A DNA stretch of 64,000 nt from positions 2,790,001 to 2,854,000 of the forward strand of contig NZ_JACCBU010000001.1 in NCBI RefSeq assembly GCF_013407955.1, written 5' to 3'. Origin of the DNA: Microlunatus parietis (GTDB taxonomy: Bacteria > Actinomycetota > Actinomycetes > Propionibacteriales > Propionibacteriaceae). Each line of letters starts with the position of its first letter. The stretch's first letter is position 1. Positions 1 through 8,505 of this stretch are shown here, piece by piece. Made by a program: the position numbers and the translations under genes. The notes under the pieces were generated by a model. It saw only the letters and a program-made list of their open reading frames with translations, searched no databases and was not told the DNA's origin.

Positions 1-131
1 CCGAGCCGGACGCAGCAGGCGACGGCGATGATCACCAGCAGCCCGGCCAGCAGGCCCAGCGCCAGGGCGGCGAACCGCGCCGGCGGCGGACGGCGGACGA
101 CCTCGTCCGCGGTCAGGTCCGGCGTCGCCAT
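1..131 (-). CDS. Membrane protein, N-terminal part only (cut by window edge)
   Basis: Reading the minus strand from an ATG at 131 gives 43 codons that run off the window: a short charged start (MATPDLTADEVVRRPPPARF) followed by a hydrophobic stretch of about 20 residues typical of a membrane segment or uncleaved signal anchor. It is divergent from the membrane genes that begin at 305. No strong Shine-Dalgarno is visible before the ATG. The function cannot be inferred from this fragment. Confidence 0.5.
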   Translation of the reverse strand, partial: MATPDLTADEVVRRPPPARFAALALGLLAGLLVIIAVACCVRL

Positions 132-304
132 GGCAACAGTGTGCGCTGCCGGCACTCCCGGTGTCCCGGGAAATCTTCCCGGCCCGGCCAGGTCAGCTCC
201 CGGCCACGCTCACCGTCGATCCGGGGCGGCCGGGAATCTGCACTCCGCAGGCTGGTTCTCGACCGGAGCGCCACGGCTCCGGCGAGACACCGAGGAGTTC
301 CATC

Positions 305-664
305 ATGTCGCTCGCCTTCCGGATCGGACTGATCCTGCTGGCCGTACTGTCGGCCGTCGACCTGGCCGGCCCGCTGCTCACCGACGGCGAGACGCCGCCG
401 CTGGAGATCGCGCTGATCGGCTGCGCGCTCGGAGTGATCAGCATCGTCTTGATCATCTTCGCCTGGCGCGGCAGCCGGGCCGCCGCGATCGGGGTAGTGG
501 TCACCCGGGTCGTGTCGGCCCTCACCGCGGTCCCGGCCTTCCTGTTCCCCGACATTCCGCCACTGCCGATGATCCTCGCCGGCGCGATGATCACGCTGAC
601 CGTCGTCGGCTCAGCGCTGGTCCTGGCCGGACTGCGCCGACCGGCCCTGGCAGGTGCCCGGTGA
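305..664 (+). CDS. Small integral membrane protein, unknown function
   Basis: 119 residues, almost entirely hydrophobic, with about four predicted membrane helices separated by short charged loops. The ATG at 305 is chosen because GAGGAG lies a few bases upstream (about 291-297) and because the reading frame further upstream is not hydrophobic and lacks a good site. The stop codon overlaps the GTG of the next gene (GTGA), so the two are probably translationally coupled. I do not recognise the family. Confidence 0.7.
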   Translation: MSLAFRIGLILLAVLSAVDLAGPLLTDGETPPLEIALIGCALGVISIVLIIFAWRGSRAAAIGVVVTRVVSALTAVPAFLFPDIPPLPMILAGAMITLTVVGSALVLAGLRRPALAGAR

Positions 665-1359
665 CCGCCACCGTGCAGCGGGCCGCCGCGGACGGTTCCA
701 AGATCGACAACGGCCGAACGACCGCGACCCGCCGGGTCGCGTGCTCGGTGGCGATGCTGCTGGCGCCGTGGGGTTTCGTGATCACGAACACCTGCTACCT
801 GCTGGCCATCCGGGGCGGCGGCAGTGACGAGAACGGTGCCGCGGCGCTGAGCCTCTACGCGGCGCAACCCGGGCTGGTGCGGCTCGGATCCGTGGCCGGC
901 ATGATCGGCTGCCTGCTGCTCGTACCGGCCGTGCTCGGGCTGCTCCGCGCGGCCCGGAACAGCTGGCTGGTCTTCGCCGGCGGCGCGCTGATGATCGCCG
1001 GGTACGTCTGCTACCTCTCCGTGCTCAGCGGCGGCTTCGTCACCCTCGCCATGGCCGAGCGCGGTGATCATCCGGCCGACTACGCGGCAGTGATCGACGC
1101 CGGGCAGGCCGAGACCGGCTGGGTCTTCCTGATCTTCGTCGTCGGCAACCTCGGCGGCACCGCCGTGCTGGCCAGTGGGCTGCTGGCCAGCCGTGCGGTC
1201 CCGGTCTGGGCCGCGCTGGGCATCCTGGCCTGGCCGCCGCTGCACATCATCGGCCTGATCTTCTTCGGCAACGAGGTGCCGCAGGTGATCGGCGCCGTGC
1301 TGCAGGCCCTCGGGTTCGCCGGCTGCGCCGTCGCGCTGCTCCGCCGCCGGCCCTCCTGA
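661..1359 (+). CDS. Multi-pass membrane protein, unknown function
   Basis: 232 residues starting at GTG 661, which overlaps the stop of the previous gene by four bases. About six hydrophobic helices are visible, with a soluble N-terminal stretch of about 25 residues. The layout resembles small DUF4386-like actinobacterial membrane proteins, but no diagnostic motif is visible. It probably forms an operon with the upstream membrane protein and perhaps the downstream glycosyltransferase, which begins 36 bases later. Confidence 0.7.
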   Translation: MTATVQRAAADGSKIDNGRTTATRRVACSVAMLLAPWGFVITNTCYLLAIRGGGSDENGAAALSLYAAQPGLVRLGSVAGMIGCLLLVPAVLGLLRAARNSWLVFAGGALMIAGYVCYLSVLSGGFVTLAMAERGDHPADYAAVIDAGQAETGWVFLIFVVGNLGGTAVLASGLLASRAVPVWAALGILAWPPLHIIGLIFFGNEVPQVIGAVLQALGFAGCAVALLRRRPS

Positions 1360-1395
1360 TCGTACGAAAACCCCACCGAACAAGGGAGAACCCCC

Positions 1396-2724
1396 ATGTC
1401 CGACCTCACCCCCGGCCCGTACCGGATCCTCTTTGCCAGCGTGCCCGTGGAGGGCCATGTTCACCCACTGCTCCCGATCGCGACCGAGCTGACCGGCCGC
1501 GGCCACCGGGTCACCTGGCTGACCGGGCGACGGTTCCGGCGGACCGTCGAGTCCACCGGCGCCTCGTTCGCGCCCCTGGACGCGGCCCATGATCCGGGCG
1601 AGGCCGGCCTGCTTGCCCGGTTCCCGGAACGCGACCGACTGTCGGGGCTGGCCCGGCTGACGTACGACCTCAAGCACGTCTTCATCGACGAGATCCCGCT
1701 CCAGGCCGCCGACCTGGAACGGGTCGCCGCCGGCTTCGACGCCCACGCCCTGGTCGCCGATCTCGGCTTCGTCGGCGCCGCCGCGTTCCATCAGCGGACC
1801 GGGCTGCCCTGGGCCACCGTCGGCATCACGCCGCTGGTGCTGCCCAGCCGGGAGCTGCCGCCGTTCGGCCCGGGACTGCCGCCGCTCCGCGGTCCGCTGG
1901 ACCGGCTCCGCGCCGCGGGCATCCTGCTCGCCCAGCGAGCGATGATGCGCGAGGTAGACCGCCACCACAACCGGGTTCGCGGCAGTCTCGGGCTGCCTCC
2001 GACGCGGGACGGCTTCTTCACCGCCAACCTGTCCACGCAGCTGTTGCTGCAGGCCGGCACCGCCACGCTGGACTATCCGCGCAGCGATCTGCCGGCGCAC
2101 GTGCACCATGTCGGCATGCTGTTCTCGGCCGGCCGCCGATCCGCGCAGCCGACGGACTGGCGGGCGGTGGCGGACGGACGGCCACTGCTGCTGGTCACCC
2201 AGGGCACGGTCGCCGATCGTTCCGACGAGTTGGTACTGCCCACTCTGCGGGCGCTGGCCGACGAGCAGGTGTTCGTGGTGGCCGTCGCGCCCGGCGGGCT
2301 CGGCGACCTGGACGTACCGGCCAACGCCCGGGTGGTGCCCTACGTGCCGTACGACGAAGTGCTCCCGTACGCCGCGGCCATGATCACCAACGGCGGCTAC
2401 GGCGGAGTCCAGGCCGCGCTCGCCCACGGCGTACCGCTCGCTGTGGCCGGGACCAGCGAGGACAAGCCGGAGGTGGCCGCCCGGGTCGCCTGGTGCGGCG
2501 CCGGGCTCAACCTGCGCACCGCCACGCCGAGCGAAGATCAACTTCGCGAAGCGGTCCGCCGCCTGCTCGGTGAGCCCGCGTTCCGGATCGGCGCGCAGCG
2601 GATCCAGGCCGACCTGGCCCGCCATGACGGCCCGGCCGAATCCGCCGGCCTCATCGAACGCCTCGCCCGCACCCGCGAACCCGTCCTCCGCCCCGAACGG
2701 ATGACGAAGCGAGTGCCGAGTTGA
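1396..2724 (+). CDS. Glycosyltransferase, GT1/macrolide (MGT) type
   Basis: 442 residues, the usual length for GT-B fold UDP-sugar glycosyltransferases that modify macrolides, glycolipids or other small lipophilic acceptors. The N-terminus (FASVPVEGHVHPLLPIATEL) carries the conserved glycine-histidine acceptor-domain motif. The C-terminal half has the nucleotide-sugar region: LLVTQGT near residue 270, then TNGGYGGVQAALAHGVPLAV near 330, where TNGGYG replaces the common THGGxGS. A GGGAGA Shine-Dalgarno precedes the ATG. The acceptor cannot be deduced, and there is no biosynthetic cluster around it. A detoxification role (inactivation of xenobiotics) is the common alternative. Confidence 0.9.
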   Translation: MSDLTPGPYRILFASVPVEGHVHPLLPIATELTGRGHRVTWLTGRRFRRTVESTGASFAPLDAAHDPGEAGLLARFPERDRLSGLARLTYDLKHVFIDEIPLQAADLERVAAGFDAHALVADLGFVGAAAFHQRTGLPWATVGITPLVLPSRELPPFGPGLPPLRGPLDRLRAAGILLAQRAMMREVDRHHNRVRGSLGLPPTRDGFFTANLSTQLLLQAGTATLDYPRSDLPAHVHHVGMLFSAGRRSAQPTDWRAVADGRPLLLVTQGTVADRSDELVLPTLRALADEQVFVVAVAPGGLGDLDVPANARVVPYVPYDEVLPYAAAMITNGGYGGVQAALAHGVPLAVAGTSEDKPEVAARVAWCGAGLNLRTATPSEDQLREAVRRLLGEPAFRIGAQRIQADLARHDGPAESAGLIERLARTREPVLRPERMTKRVPS

Positions 2725-2828
2725 CGACGCGGATCGGTCCGGTCGACGTCCGGTCGACGTCGAGAGGTCACCACTCGAGGGCAGCGAATCCCCGACGAAC
2801 TGTCGGAGGGGTGGGTCAGGGTAGGCGG

Positions 2829-3731
2829 ATGGAGTTGCCCAGGCTGCTGACCGTGCAATGCGCGCGGAGGTACGGACTCACGGTCCGACAGTTCCGCGCG
2901 CCGCGGTTCCGCCGCCTGTCTCACGGCGTCTACCTTTCCGGGCCGGAGGCGGCGACCCTGACCGAACGAGCGGCGGCCGCGCTCCTGGCGCTGCCGAAGG
3001 ACGCAGTGATCACGGGCGTCACCGCGCTCTGGATGCATGGGGTGGAGATCGGCTCGCCCATGCCCATTCGAGCCGCCACCGGCACGGGCGGCAGGACCGT
3101 CCGGGAGGGCATCCGACTGGCCCGCGTACGTCGGCTGCCCGAGTCGCACCGGCGACTGGCCCGGCCTGCGCCCGCCTGGCTCGCCGCCAACGCGGAGCTG
3201 GATCTCGTCCAGTCGGTGGCGGCAGCGGACCGGCTGATCAGGCTGGGCCGAGTGAGTCAATCAGAGCTCGTCGCCGGAGCCGACGCCTGGAGCGGCCGCG
3301 GCTGCCTGTTGGCCCGCCGAGCGGCGCGGCTGACGAGGTCCGGCGTGGACTCGCCGAGGGAGTCCACGCTCCGGCTGCTGATGGTCCTGGCCGGATTACC
3401 TGAGCCCCGATGCAACCCGATGATCGGAACCCGGGATGCACCGATCGGACACTTCGACCTGGTGCTGGACGACTACCGGGTCGTCGTCGAGTACGACGGT
3501 GATCACCATCGCACCGACCCGCTGCAGTGGAGCCGCGACATCGCTCGGCACGAGGCAGCGGCGGCTGCCGGCTACGCCGTCATTCGCGTGACGAACGGGC
3601 GGATGGCGCACCCGCGAGAGATCGCCGCCACCGTCCACGCGAGACTCGCTGAGCGCGGCTACCAGGGCCCCGAGCCGGACTTCACCCGCGAATGGCAGGC
3701 ACTCTTCGAGCGTCGAACCTTCGAGTGGTGA
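2829..3731 (+). CDS. DUF559/Vsr-like endonuclease-domain protein
   Basis: 300 residues. The N-terminal half is the winged-helix-like region (RRYGLTVRQFRAPRFRRLSHGVYL) common to actinobacterial AbiEi-like/DUF559 proteins. The C-terminal ~80 residues carry the restriction-endonuclease-like core: FDLVLDDYRVVVEYDGDHH, then a conserved RD and a VIRVTNG strand. Proteins of this type are abundant in Actinobacteria and mostly uncharacterised, and nuclease activity is inferred from fold only. A frame open from TTG 2721 overlaps the previous stop, but 2721-2828 looks non-coding (short GGTCGACGTC repeats), so ATG 2829 is preferred. The last three codons and the stop lie inside the left arm of a hairpin repeat (3721-3779). 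Confidence 0.8.
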   Translation: MELPRLLTVQCARRYGLTVRQFRAPRFRRLSHGVYLSGPEAATLTERAAAALLALPKDAVITGVTALWMHGVEIGSPMPIRAATGTGGRTVREGIRLARVRRLPESHRRLARPAPAWLAANAELDLVQSVAAADRLIRLGRVSQSELVAGADAWSGRGCLLARRAARLTRSGVDSPRESTLRLLMVLAGLPEPRCNPMIGTRDAPIGHFDLVLDDYRVVVEYDGDHHRTDPLQWSRDIARHEAAAAAGYAVIRVTNGRMAHPREIAATVHARLAERGYQGPEPDFTREWQALFERRTFEW

Positions 3732-3779
3732 GCAAACGACCCCGATCACGCCGAACCGCGTCGATTTCTCGCCACTCGA
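3721..3779. repeat. Hairpin repeat element, copy A (20-bp arms, 19-bp loop)
   Basis: Left arm 3721-3740 pairs with right arm 3760-3779 with three mismatches. The right arm and its flank (3751-3802) recur as a 52-bp near-perfect direct repeat at 4166-4217. The left arm includes the stop codon of the DUF559 gene, so the element may serve as its terminator. Compare copy B at 4136-4194, where the pairing is perfect. Confidence 0.85.
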
Positions 3780-3872
3780 TCCGCAGGCACGACAAGTCGA
3801 TGAGCGCAGCGCGGGTCGAGACGGGCATGGAGTCCTCGCGGCGACTCCGCGGGGCACCAGGGAAAGGTGGCG

Positions 3873-4357
3873 CTGGCGCGAGGCTGGCTCGACCGGGACG
3901 GGAAGTCAGGCGATACCGGCCCCGGCGCGAGGCCGGCTCGACCGGACGAGGGTCAAGCGATACAGGACCGGCGCGAGGCAGCGCGACGCGACGGGGACTC
4001 AGGCGATACAGGGCTGGCGCAAGGTCAGCTCGACACGAGAGGGGTCAGGCGGCACGGCCGACGGTCGGCGGCGACGTTGACGCGCCAAGACGTTCCCGCG
4101 GGAACGCCTCGGGCCCCGAACCGCGCCCCGGCCATTCGAGTGGCGAGAAATCGACCTCCATTCCGCCGAACCGCGTCGATTTCTCGCCACTCGATCCGCA
4201 GGCGCGACAGGCCGATGGCGCAAGGTCGGATCGACGGGACAGGGAGTCAGGCGAAACGGGACTGGCGCGAGGCTGGGTCGATGCGACGGGGGATCAGGCG
4301 ATAGAGGGGTTGGCGCTGGTCGGGGACACGCGGCGCGGCCGGCTCGACGGGCGGGGG
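3873..4357. repeat. Degenerate ~46-bp tandem repeat array interrupted by a hairpin
   Basis: Units share the frame [ct]tggcgc[ga]agg..[gc]g.tcga, then a G-rich spacer, then gtcaggcgatac. Unit starts are near 3873, 3922, 3968, 4014, 4215 and 4262, with a seventh degenerate unit around 4309-4357. Spacings of 46-49 bp hold inside each block, and the blocks are separated by about 150 bp that contain hairpin copy B. The final unit runs into the 3' end of the polyprenyl synthase gene: its gtcaggcg contains the stop codon of that gene (complement at 4358-4360). No ORF in 3732-4357 looks coding. Confidence 0.8.
4136..4194. repeat. Hairpin repeat element, copy B (perfect 20-bp arms)
   Basis: Arm 4136-4155 (tcgagtggcgagaaatcgac) is the exact reverse complement of 4175-4194, with a 19-base loop. 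The arm/loop/arm geometry (20/19/20) equals copy A at 3721-3779. The right half and downstream flank (4166-4217) is a direct repeat of 3751-3802. Confidence 0.9.
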
Positions 4358-5344
4358 TCAGGCGGTGCGGGTGACGACGGTGTCGCAGAGTTCGACGAGG
4401 GCTTCCTTGGCGGGGCCGGTGGGGAGGGGGTCGAGGAGGGCTCGGGCGGCTTCGGCTCGCTTGCCGACCTGGGCTCGGGCCTCGTCGATCACCGGGTGGG
4501 ATCGCAGTTCGGCCAGGACCTCGGCCAGGGCGGCGTCGTCGTGCAGGTCGCCGTCCAGGCGGCGGCGAAGGTCACGGTCGCCCGGGGCGTCGTACCCGCG
4601 CAGGAGCAGGGTGGGCAGGGTCGGGATGCCCTCGCGCAGGTCGGTGCCGGGGGTCTTGCCGGTGTCGTCGCTGGTGATGTCGATGATGTCGTCGCTGAGC
4701 TGGAAGACGAGGCCGATCTCCTCGCCGAACCGGGCCAGCCGCTGCTGGACGTCCGGGTCGGCGTCGGCGACCATCGCGCCGAACAGGGCGGAGGTGGCGA
4801 TCAGGGCGCCGGTCTTGCCGGCCAGCACGTCGAGGTAGTGCTGCAGCGGATCGTCGCCGTCCGACGGGCCGACCGTCTCGGCGATCTGGCCCTGGACCAG
4901 CCGGGCGAAGGTCCGGGCCTGCAGGCTGACGTATTCGGGGCCGAGCTCGGCCACCAGGTCCGAAGCGCGGGCGAAGAGGTAGTCGCCGACCAGGATCGCG
5001 ACCGTGTTGCCCCACCGGTCGTTGGCGCTCGGCGACCCACGCCGCAGCACGGCCTCGTCCATGACGTCGTCGTGGTAGAGGCTCGCGACGTGGGTCAGCT
5101 CGACCACGCTGGCCGCCTTGACCACGGCCTCCGGATCGTGCCGCGGTCCGAACGACGATGCCAGTACGACGAGCAGCGGCCGGAACCGCTTGCCGCCGGC
5201 CGCGATCACGTGCTGCGCGGCCTCGGTGACCAGGGCGGTGTCCGCCTCGGCGGCGCGCAGCAGCGACGCCTCGATCTCGGTCAGCCGCTCCTCGACCGCG
5301 GCATCGAAGTCGACCGTGCCGTCGGCGCTCGGCTCTGCAGTCAC
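4358..5344 (-). CDS. Long-chain polyprenyl diphosphate synthase (menaquinone side chain)
   Basis: 328 residues, all-E prenyltransferase. The first Asp-rich motif is in LYHDDVMDEA (about residue 90) and the second in QLSDDIIDITSDD (about 215). GGKRFRP near residue 50 is the conserved lysine/arginine site for isopentenyl diphosphate. The small residues before the first Asp-rich motif fit long-chain (C35-C45) products. It starts 28 bases after nuoN and is most likely the last gene of the nuo operon, supplying the isoprenoid tail of the quinone that complex I reduces. The stop codon lies inside the last unit of the tandem repeat. Exact chain length (hepta- to nonaprenyl, GrcC/HepT/IspB-like) is not readable from sequence. 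Confidence 0.93.
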   Translation of the reverse strand: MTAEPSADGTVDFDAAVEERLTEIEASLLRAAEADTALVTEAAQHVIAAGGKRFRPLLVVLASSFGPRHDPEAVVKAASVVELTHVASLYHDDVMDEAVLRRGSPSANDRWGNTVAILVGDYLFARASDLVAELGPEYVSLQARTFARLVQGQIAETVGPSDGDDPLQHYLDVLAGKTGALIATSALFGAMVADADPDVQQRLARFGEEIGLVFQLSDDIIDITSDDTGKTPGTDLREGIPTLPTLLLRGYDAPGDRDLRRRLDGDLHDDAALAEVLAELRSHPVIDEARAQVGKRAEAARALLDPLPTGPAKEALVELCDTVVTRTA

Positions 5345-5372
5345 GGTCCTCCTCCTGGATCAGGGGTGCGCG

Positions 5373-6956
5373 TTATCCCGAGTAGCGCAGGAACTCACCG
5401 GTGGTCTGGGCGATGTCCAGAACCGGTCCGGGGAAGATTCCCAGAGCCACAGTAGCGACCACACCGATGCCGACCGCGACCAGTGTCGTCCAGCCCGGCC
5501 GGATCACGGTCGGCGCGCCCTCGCCCGGCTCGGCGAAGAACATCAGCACGATCACCCGGACGTAGAAGAACGCGGCGATCACGCTGAGCACGACGGCCGC
5601 CACGACCAGCCAGTGCGCACCGCCGGACCAGGCCGCCGCGAACACCGTCCACTTGCCGATGAAGCCACCGGTCAACGGGATCCCGGCGAAGCTGAGCAGG
5701 AAGATCGAGAACACGATCGCGGTCAGCGGGGACCGCTTGCCGAGGCCGGCCCAGCTGGCCAGCCCGGTGGACTCGCCGCCCGCGTTGCGGACCATCGTGA
5801 CGACGGCGAACGCACCGATCGTCGCCGCGCCGTAGGCCACCAGGTAGAACATGATCGACGAGACGCTGGTCAGCCCGCCGCCGGCGCCGGTGGTGCCCTG
5901 GAAGGCGCCGACGAACGCGGTCATCAGGAAGCCCGCGTGGGCGATCGAGGAGTACGCCAGCATCCGCTTGATGTCGGTCTGCACGATCGCGAGGACCGCA
6001 CCGACGGCCATCGTGGCGACCGCGATCACGGTCATCAGCGGCTGCCAGTCCCAGCGGTCCGCGCCGAGCGCGACGTAGAACACCCGGAGCAGCGCGCCGA
6101 TCGCGGCGATCTTGGTGCAGACGGCCATGAACCCGGTGATCGGGGTCGGCGCGCCGGCGTACACGTCGGGGGTCCAGGAGTGGAACGGCACCGCGCCGAA
6201 CTTGAACAGCAGGCCGACGCCGAGCAGCCCCATCCCGGCCAGCAGCAGCCCCGGGCCCTGCTGGCTGGACCGCAGCGCAGCGTCGATCGCGGCCAGCTCG
6301 AACGAGCCCGCGTAGCCGTACAGCAGGGCGACGCCGTAGATGAAGAACGCCGAGGACAGTGCGCCGAGGAGGAAGTACTTCAGCGCCGCCTCCTGGCTGA
6401 GCAGCCGGCGACGGCGGGCCAGGCCGCAGAGCAGGTAGAGCGGCAGCGACAGGATCTCCAGCGCGATGAACATGGTGATCAGGTCGTTCGACGCCGGGAA
6501 CAGCATCATGCCGGTCAGCGCGAACAGGGCCAGCGGGAAGACCTCGGTGTGCTCCACCTTGGCCTCGATCGCCTCCCGCTCGGCCACGGTGCCGGGCACC
6601 GTCGCGGCCTGGGCGGCGAACACGCTGGCGCCGTTCTCGATCTTGCGCTCGGCGAAGGTGAGGAACGAGACCGCGCCGAAGATCAACAGCAGCGCCCAGA
6701 TGAAGTAGACCGGGCCGTCGACGACGACCGAGGTGCCGGCCGTGATGCCGGCACCGATCACGCCGACGTTGCGCAGCGTCATGAACAGCGCGGCGGCGAT
6801 CATGGCGAAGCTGACGATCAACTGCGCCGACAGCCGGTACGCCCTCGGCACCACGGCCTCGACCAGCACACCGACACAGCCGCCGACGAAGATCAGCAGC
6901 AGGGGCATGATCAGCCCGTAGTTGATCACCGGCGGATCGATCTGCAAGATCATCAC
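5373..6956 (-). CDS. nuoN: NADH-quinone oxidoreductase subunit N
   Basis: 527 residues, antiporter-like proton-pumping subunit in the membrane arm of complex I. About 14 membrane helices are expected. The conserved discontinuous-helix region DIKRMLAYSSIAHAGF is at about residue 330, and the lysine-bearing helix KFGAVPFHSWTPDVYAGAP at about 250. Its ATG overlaps the nuoM stop by four bases. It is the last nuo subunit in the operon and is followed by the polyprenyl synthase. Confidence 0.97.
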   Translation of the reverse strand: MMILQIDPPVINYGLIMPLLLIFVGGCVGVLVEAVVPRAYRLSAQLIVSFAMIAAALFMTLRNVGVIGAGITAGTSVVVDGPVYFIWALLLIFGAVSFLTFAERKIENGASVFAAQAATVPGTVAEREAIEAKVEHTEVFPLALFALTGMMLFPASNDLITMFIALEILSLPLYLLCGLARRRRLLSQEAALKYFLLGALSSAFFIYGVALLYGYAGSFELAAIDAALRSSQQGPGLLLAGMGLLGVGLLFKFGAVPFHSWTPDVYAGAPTPITGFMAVCTKIAAIGALLRVFYVALGADRWDWQPLMTVIAVATMAVGAVLAIVQTDIKRMLAYSSIAHAGFLMTAFVGAFQGTTGAGGGLTSVSSIMFYLVAYGAATIGAFAVVTMVRNAGGESTGLASWAGLGKRSPLTAIVFSIFLLSFAGIPLTGGFIGKWTVFAAAWSGGAHWLVVAAVVLSVIAAFFYVRVIVLMFFAEPGEGAPTVIRPGWTTLVAVGIGVVATVALGIFPGPVLDIAQTTGEFLRYSG

Positions 6957-8494
6957 CGTTCTCCCTCCGCGCTGATCATCGGTTGCGGATCAGTCATCTC
7001 GGCCTGGCTCATGGTGGCCGCCACGGCCGGTTCGATGGCGTCCAGCAGCGGCTTCGGGAAGAACCCGATCGCCAAGATCAACAGCACCACCGGGGCGAGG
7101 GCGAGCCGCTCCCGGATCCTGATGTCGGACATCGTCGCGGAGACCTCGTCGGAGATCGGGCCGGTCATCGTCCGCTGGTACGTGAGCAGCATGTAGACCG
7201 CGGCCAGCACGATGCCACTGGTCGCGATGATCGCGAACACCGGGTGCCGCCCGAACGTGCCGGCCAGCACCATGAACTCGGACACGAAGCTGGACAGGCC
7301 GGGCAGTGACACGGTGGCCAGGGCCCCGAACAGGAACAGTCCGCCCATCACCGGCGCCACCTTCTGCACCCCACCGAAGTCGGCGATCAACGCGGAGCCG
7401 CGGCGCTTGATCAGATACCCGGCGACCAGGAACAGCATCGCCGTGCTCAGGCCGTGGTTCAGCATGTACAGCGTCGCGCCCACCATGCTCTGGGTGGTGA
7501 AGGCGAAGATGCCGAGCACGATGAAACCGAAGTGGCTGATCGAGGTGTACGAGATGAACCGCATCAGGTTCTTCGAGGCGACGGCCATGATCGCGCCGTA
7601 GACGATCGAGACCACCGCCAGCACCAGGATCACCGGTGTGGCCCACTGGCTCGCGCCGGGGAACAGCTCCAGGCAGAACCTGATCATGCCGAACGTGCCC
7701 AGCTTGTCCATCACGCCGACCATCATGGTGGCGCCGCCGGGCGTCGACTCCTCGGCCGCGTCCGGCAGCCAGGTGTGGAACGGGACCATCGGCGCCTTGA
7801 TCGCGAACGCGAACATGAAGCCGCAGAACAGCAGCCGCGCCGTGTTCTCGTCGATCGGCAGGTCGCGCAGGTCGGACAGCAGGTAACTCGGCGCGCCGTT
7901 CTGCGCGGAGATCACCCAGAGCCCGATCACCGCGGCCAGCATGACGAAACCGCCGAGCAGACCGTAGATCAGGAACTTCGTGGCCGCCTGGGCTCGCTTG
8001 GCGCCGCCGAAGCCGCCGATCAGGAAGTACATCGGGATCAGGATGATCTCGAAGAAGATGTAGAAGAGGAACACGTCGGTCGCCGTGAACAGCAGCAGCG
8101 AGACGCCCTCGACGACGAGCACCAGGGCGAAGAACACCCGGGCGTCGTACTTCGGCTGCAGCGCGGCTTCCGCGCCCGGGATGGGATCGGCGTCGTTCCA
8201 GGCGGCCAGGATCACGACCGGGGTGACGACCGCGACCAAGATCACCAGGGTCAGCCCGATGCCGTCCAGGCCGAGCGCGTAGTGCACGCCGAGGGCCTCG
8301 ATCCACGGCACCTGCTCGACGAACTGCATGCCGCCGGCCGGGTTGAACCGGGTCGCGACGACGATGCCGACGATCAGCGTCAGTACGGAGACCGCGAGCG
8401 CGACCTGCTTGGCCGCGGTGCCCTTGACGAAGATCAGCGCGACGGCGCCGATCAGCGGCAGCACCGCGAGCGTGGTCAGGAAGGGAAACATCAT
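6953..8494 (-). CDS. nuoM: NADH-quinone oxidoreductase subunit M
   Basis: 513 residues, second antiporter-like subunit. It shows KAPMVPFHTWLPDAAEESTPGG (the conserved Lys/His helix) and the discontinuous-helix motif KNLMRFISYTSISHFGF. Length and order between nuoL and nuoN are canonical. The start lies 11 bases after the nuoL stop, and the stop overlaps the nuoN ATG. Confidence 0.97.
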   Translation of the reverse strand: MMFPFLTTLAVLPLIGAVALIFVKGTAAKQVALAVSVLTLIVGIVVATRFNPAGGMQFVEQVPWIEALGVHYALGLDGIGLTLVILVAVVTPVVILAAWNDADPIPGAEAALQPKYDARVFFALVLVVEGVSLLLFTATDVFLFYIFFEIILIPMYFLIGGFGGAKRAQAATKFLIYGLLGGFVMLAAVIGLWVISAQNGAPSYLLSDLRDLPIDENTARLLFCGFMFAFAIKAPMVPFHTWLPDAAEESTPGGATMMVGVMDKLGTFGMIRFCLELFPGASQWATPVILVLAVVSIVYGAIMAVASKNLMRFISYTSISHFGFIVLGIFAFTTQSMVGATLYMLNHGLSTAMLFLVAGYLIKRRGSALIADFGGVQKVAPVMGGLFLFGALATVSLPGLSSFVSEFMVLAGTFGRHPVFAIIATSGIVLAAVYMLLTYQRTMTGPISDEVSATMSDIRIRERLALAPVVLLILAIGFFPKPLLDAIEPAVAATMSQAEMTDPQPMISAEGER

Positions 8495-8505
8495 CTATGC
8501 CTCTC

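Noticed and set aside
2721..2828. N-terminal extension of the DUF559 protein from TTG 2721
   Set aside because: Although TTGA overlaps the previous stop, the 36 codons are repetitive and not family-like. ATG 2829 gives the expected N-terminus.
5118..7196. Long plus-strand open frame (692 codons) opposite nuoN
   Set aside because: High-GC antisense shadow: the product is low-complexity His/Arg/Asp/Gly/Gln-rich, while the minus strand encodes a clear NuoN. Similar long frames opposite nuoM, L, H and G were dropped for the same reason.
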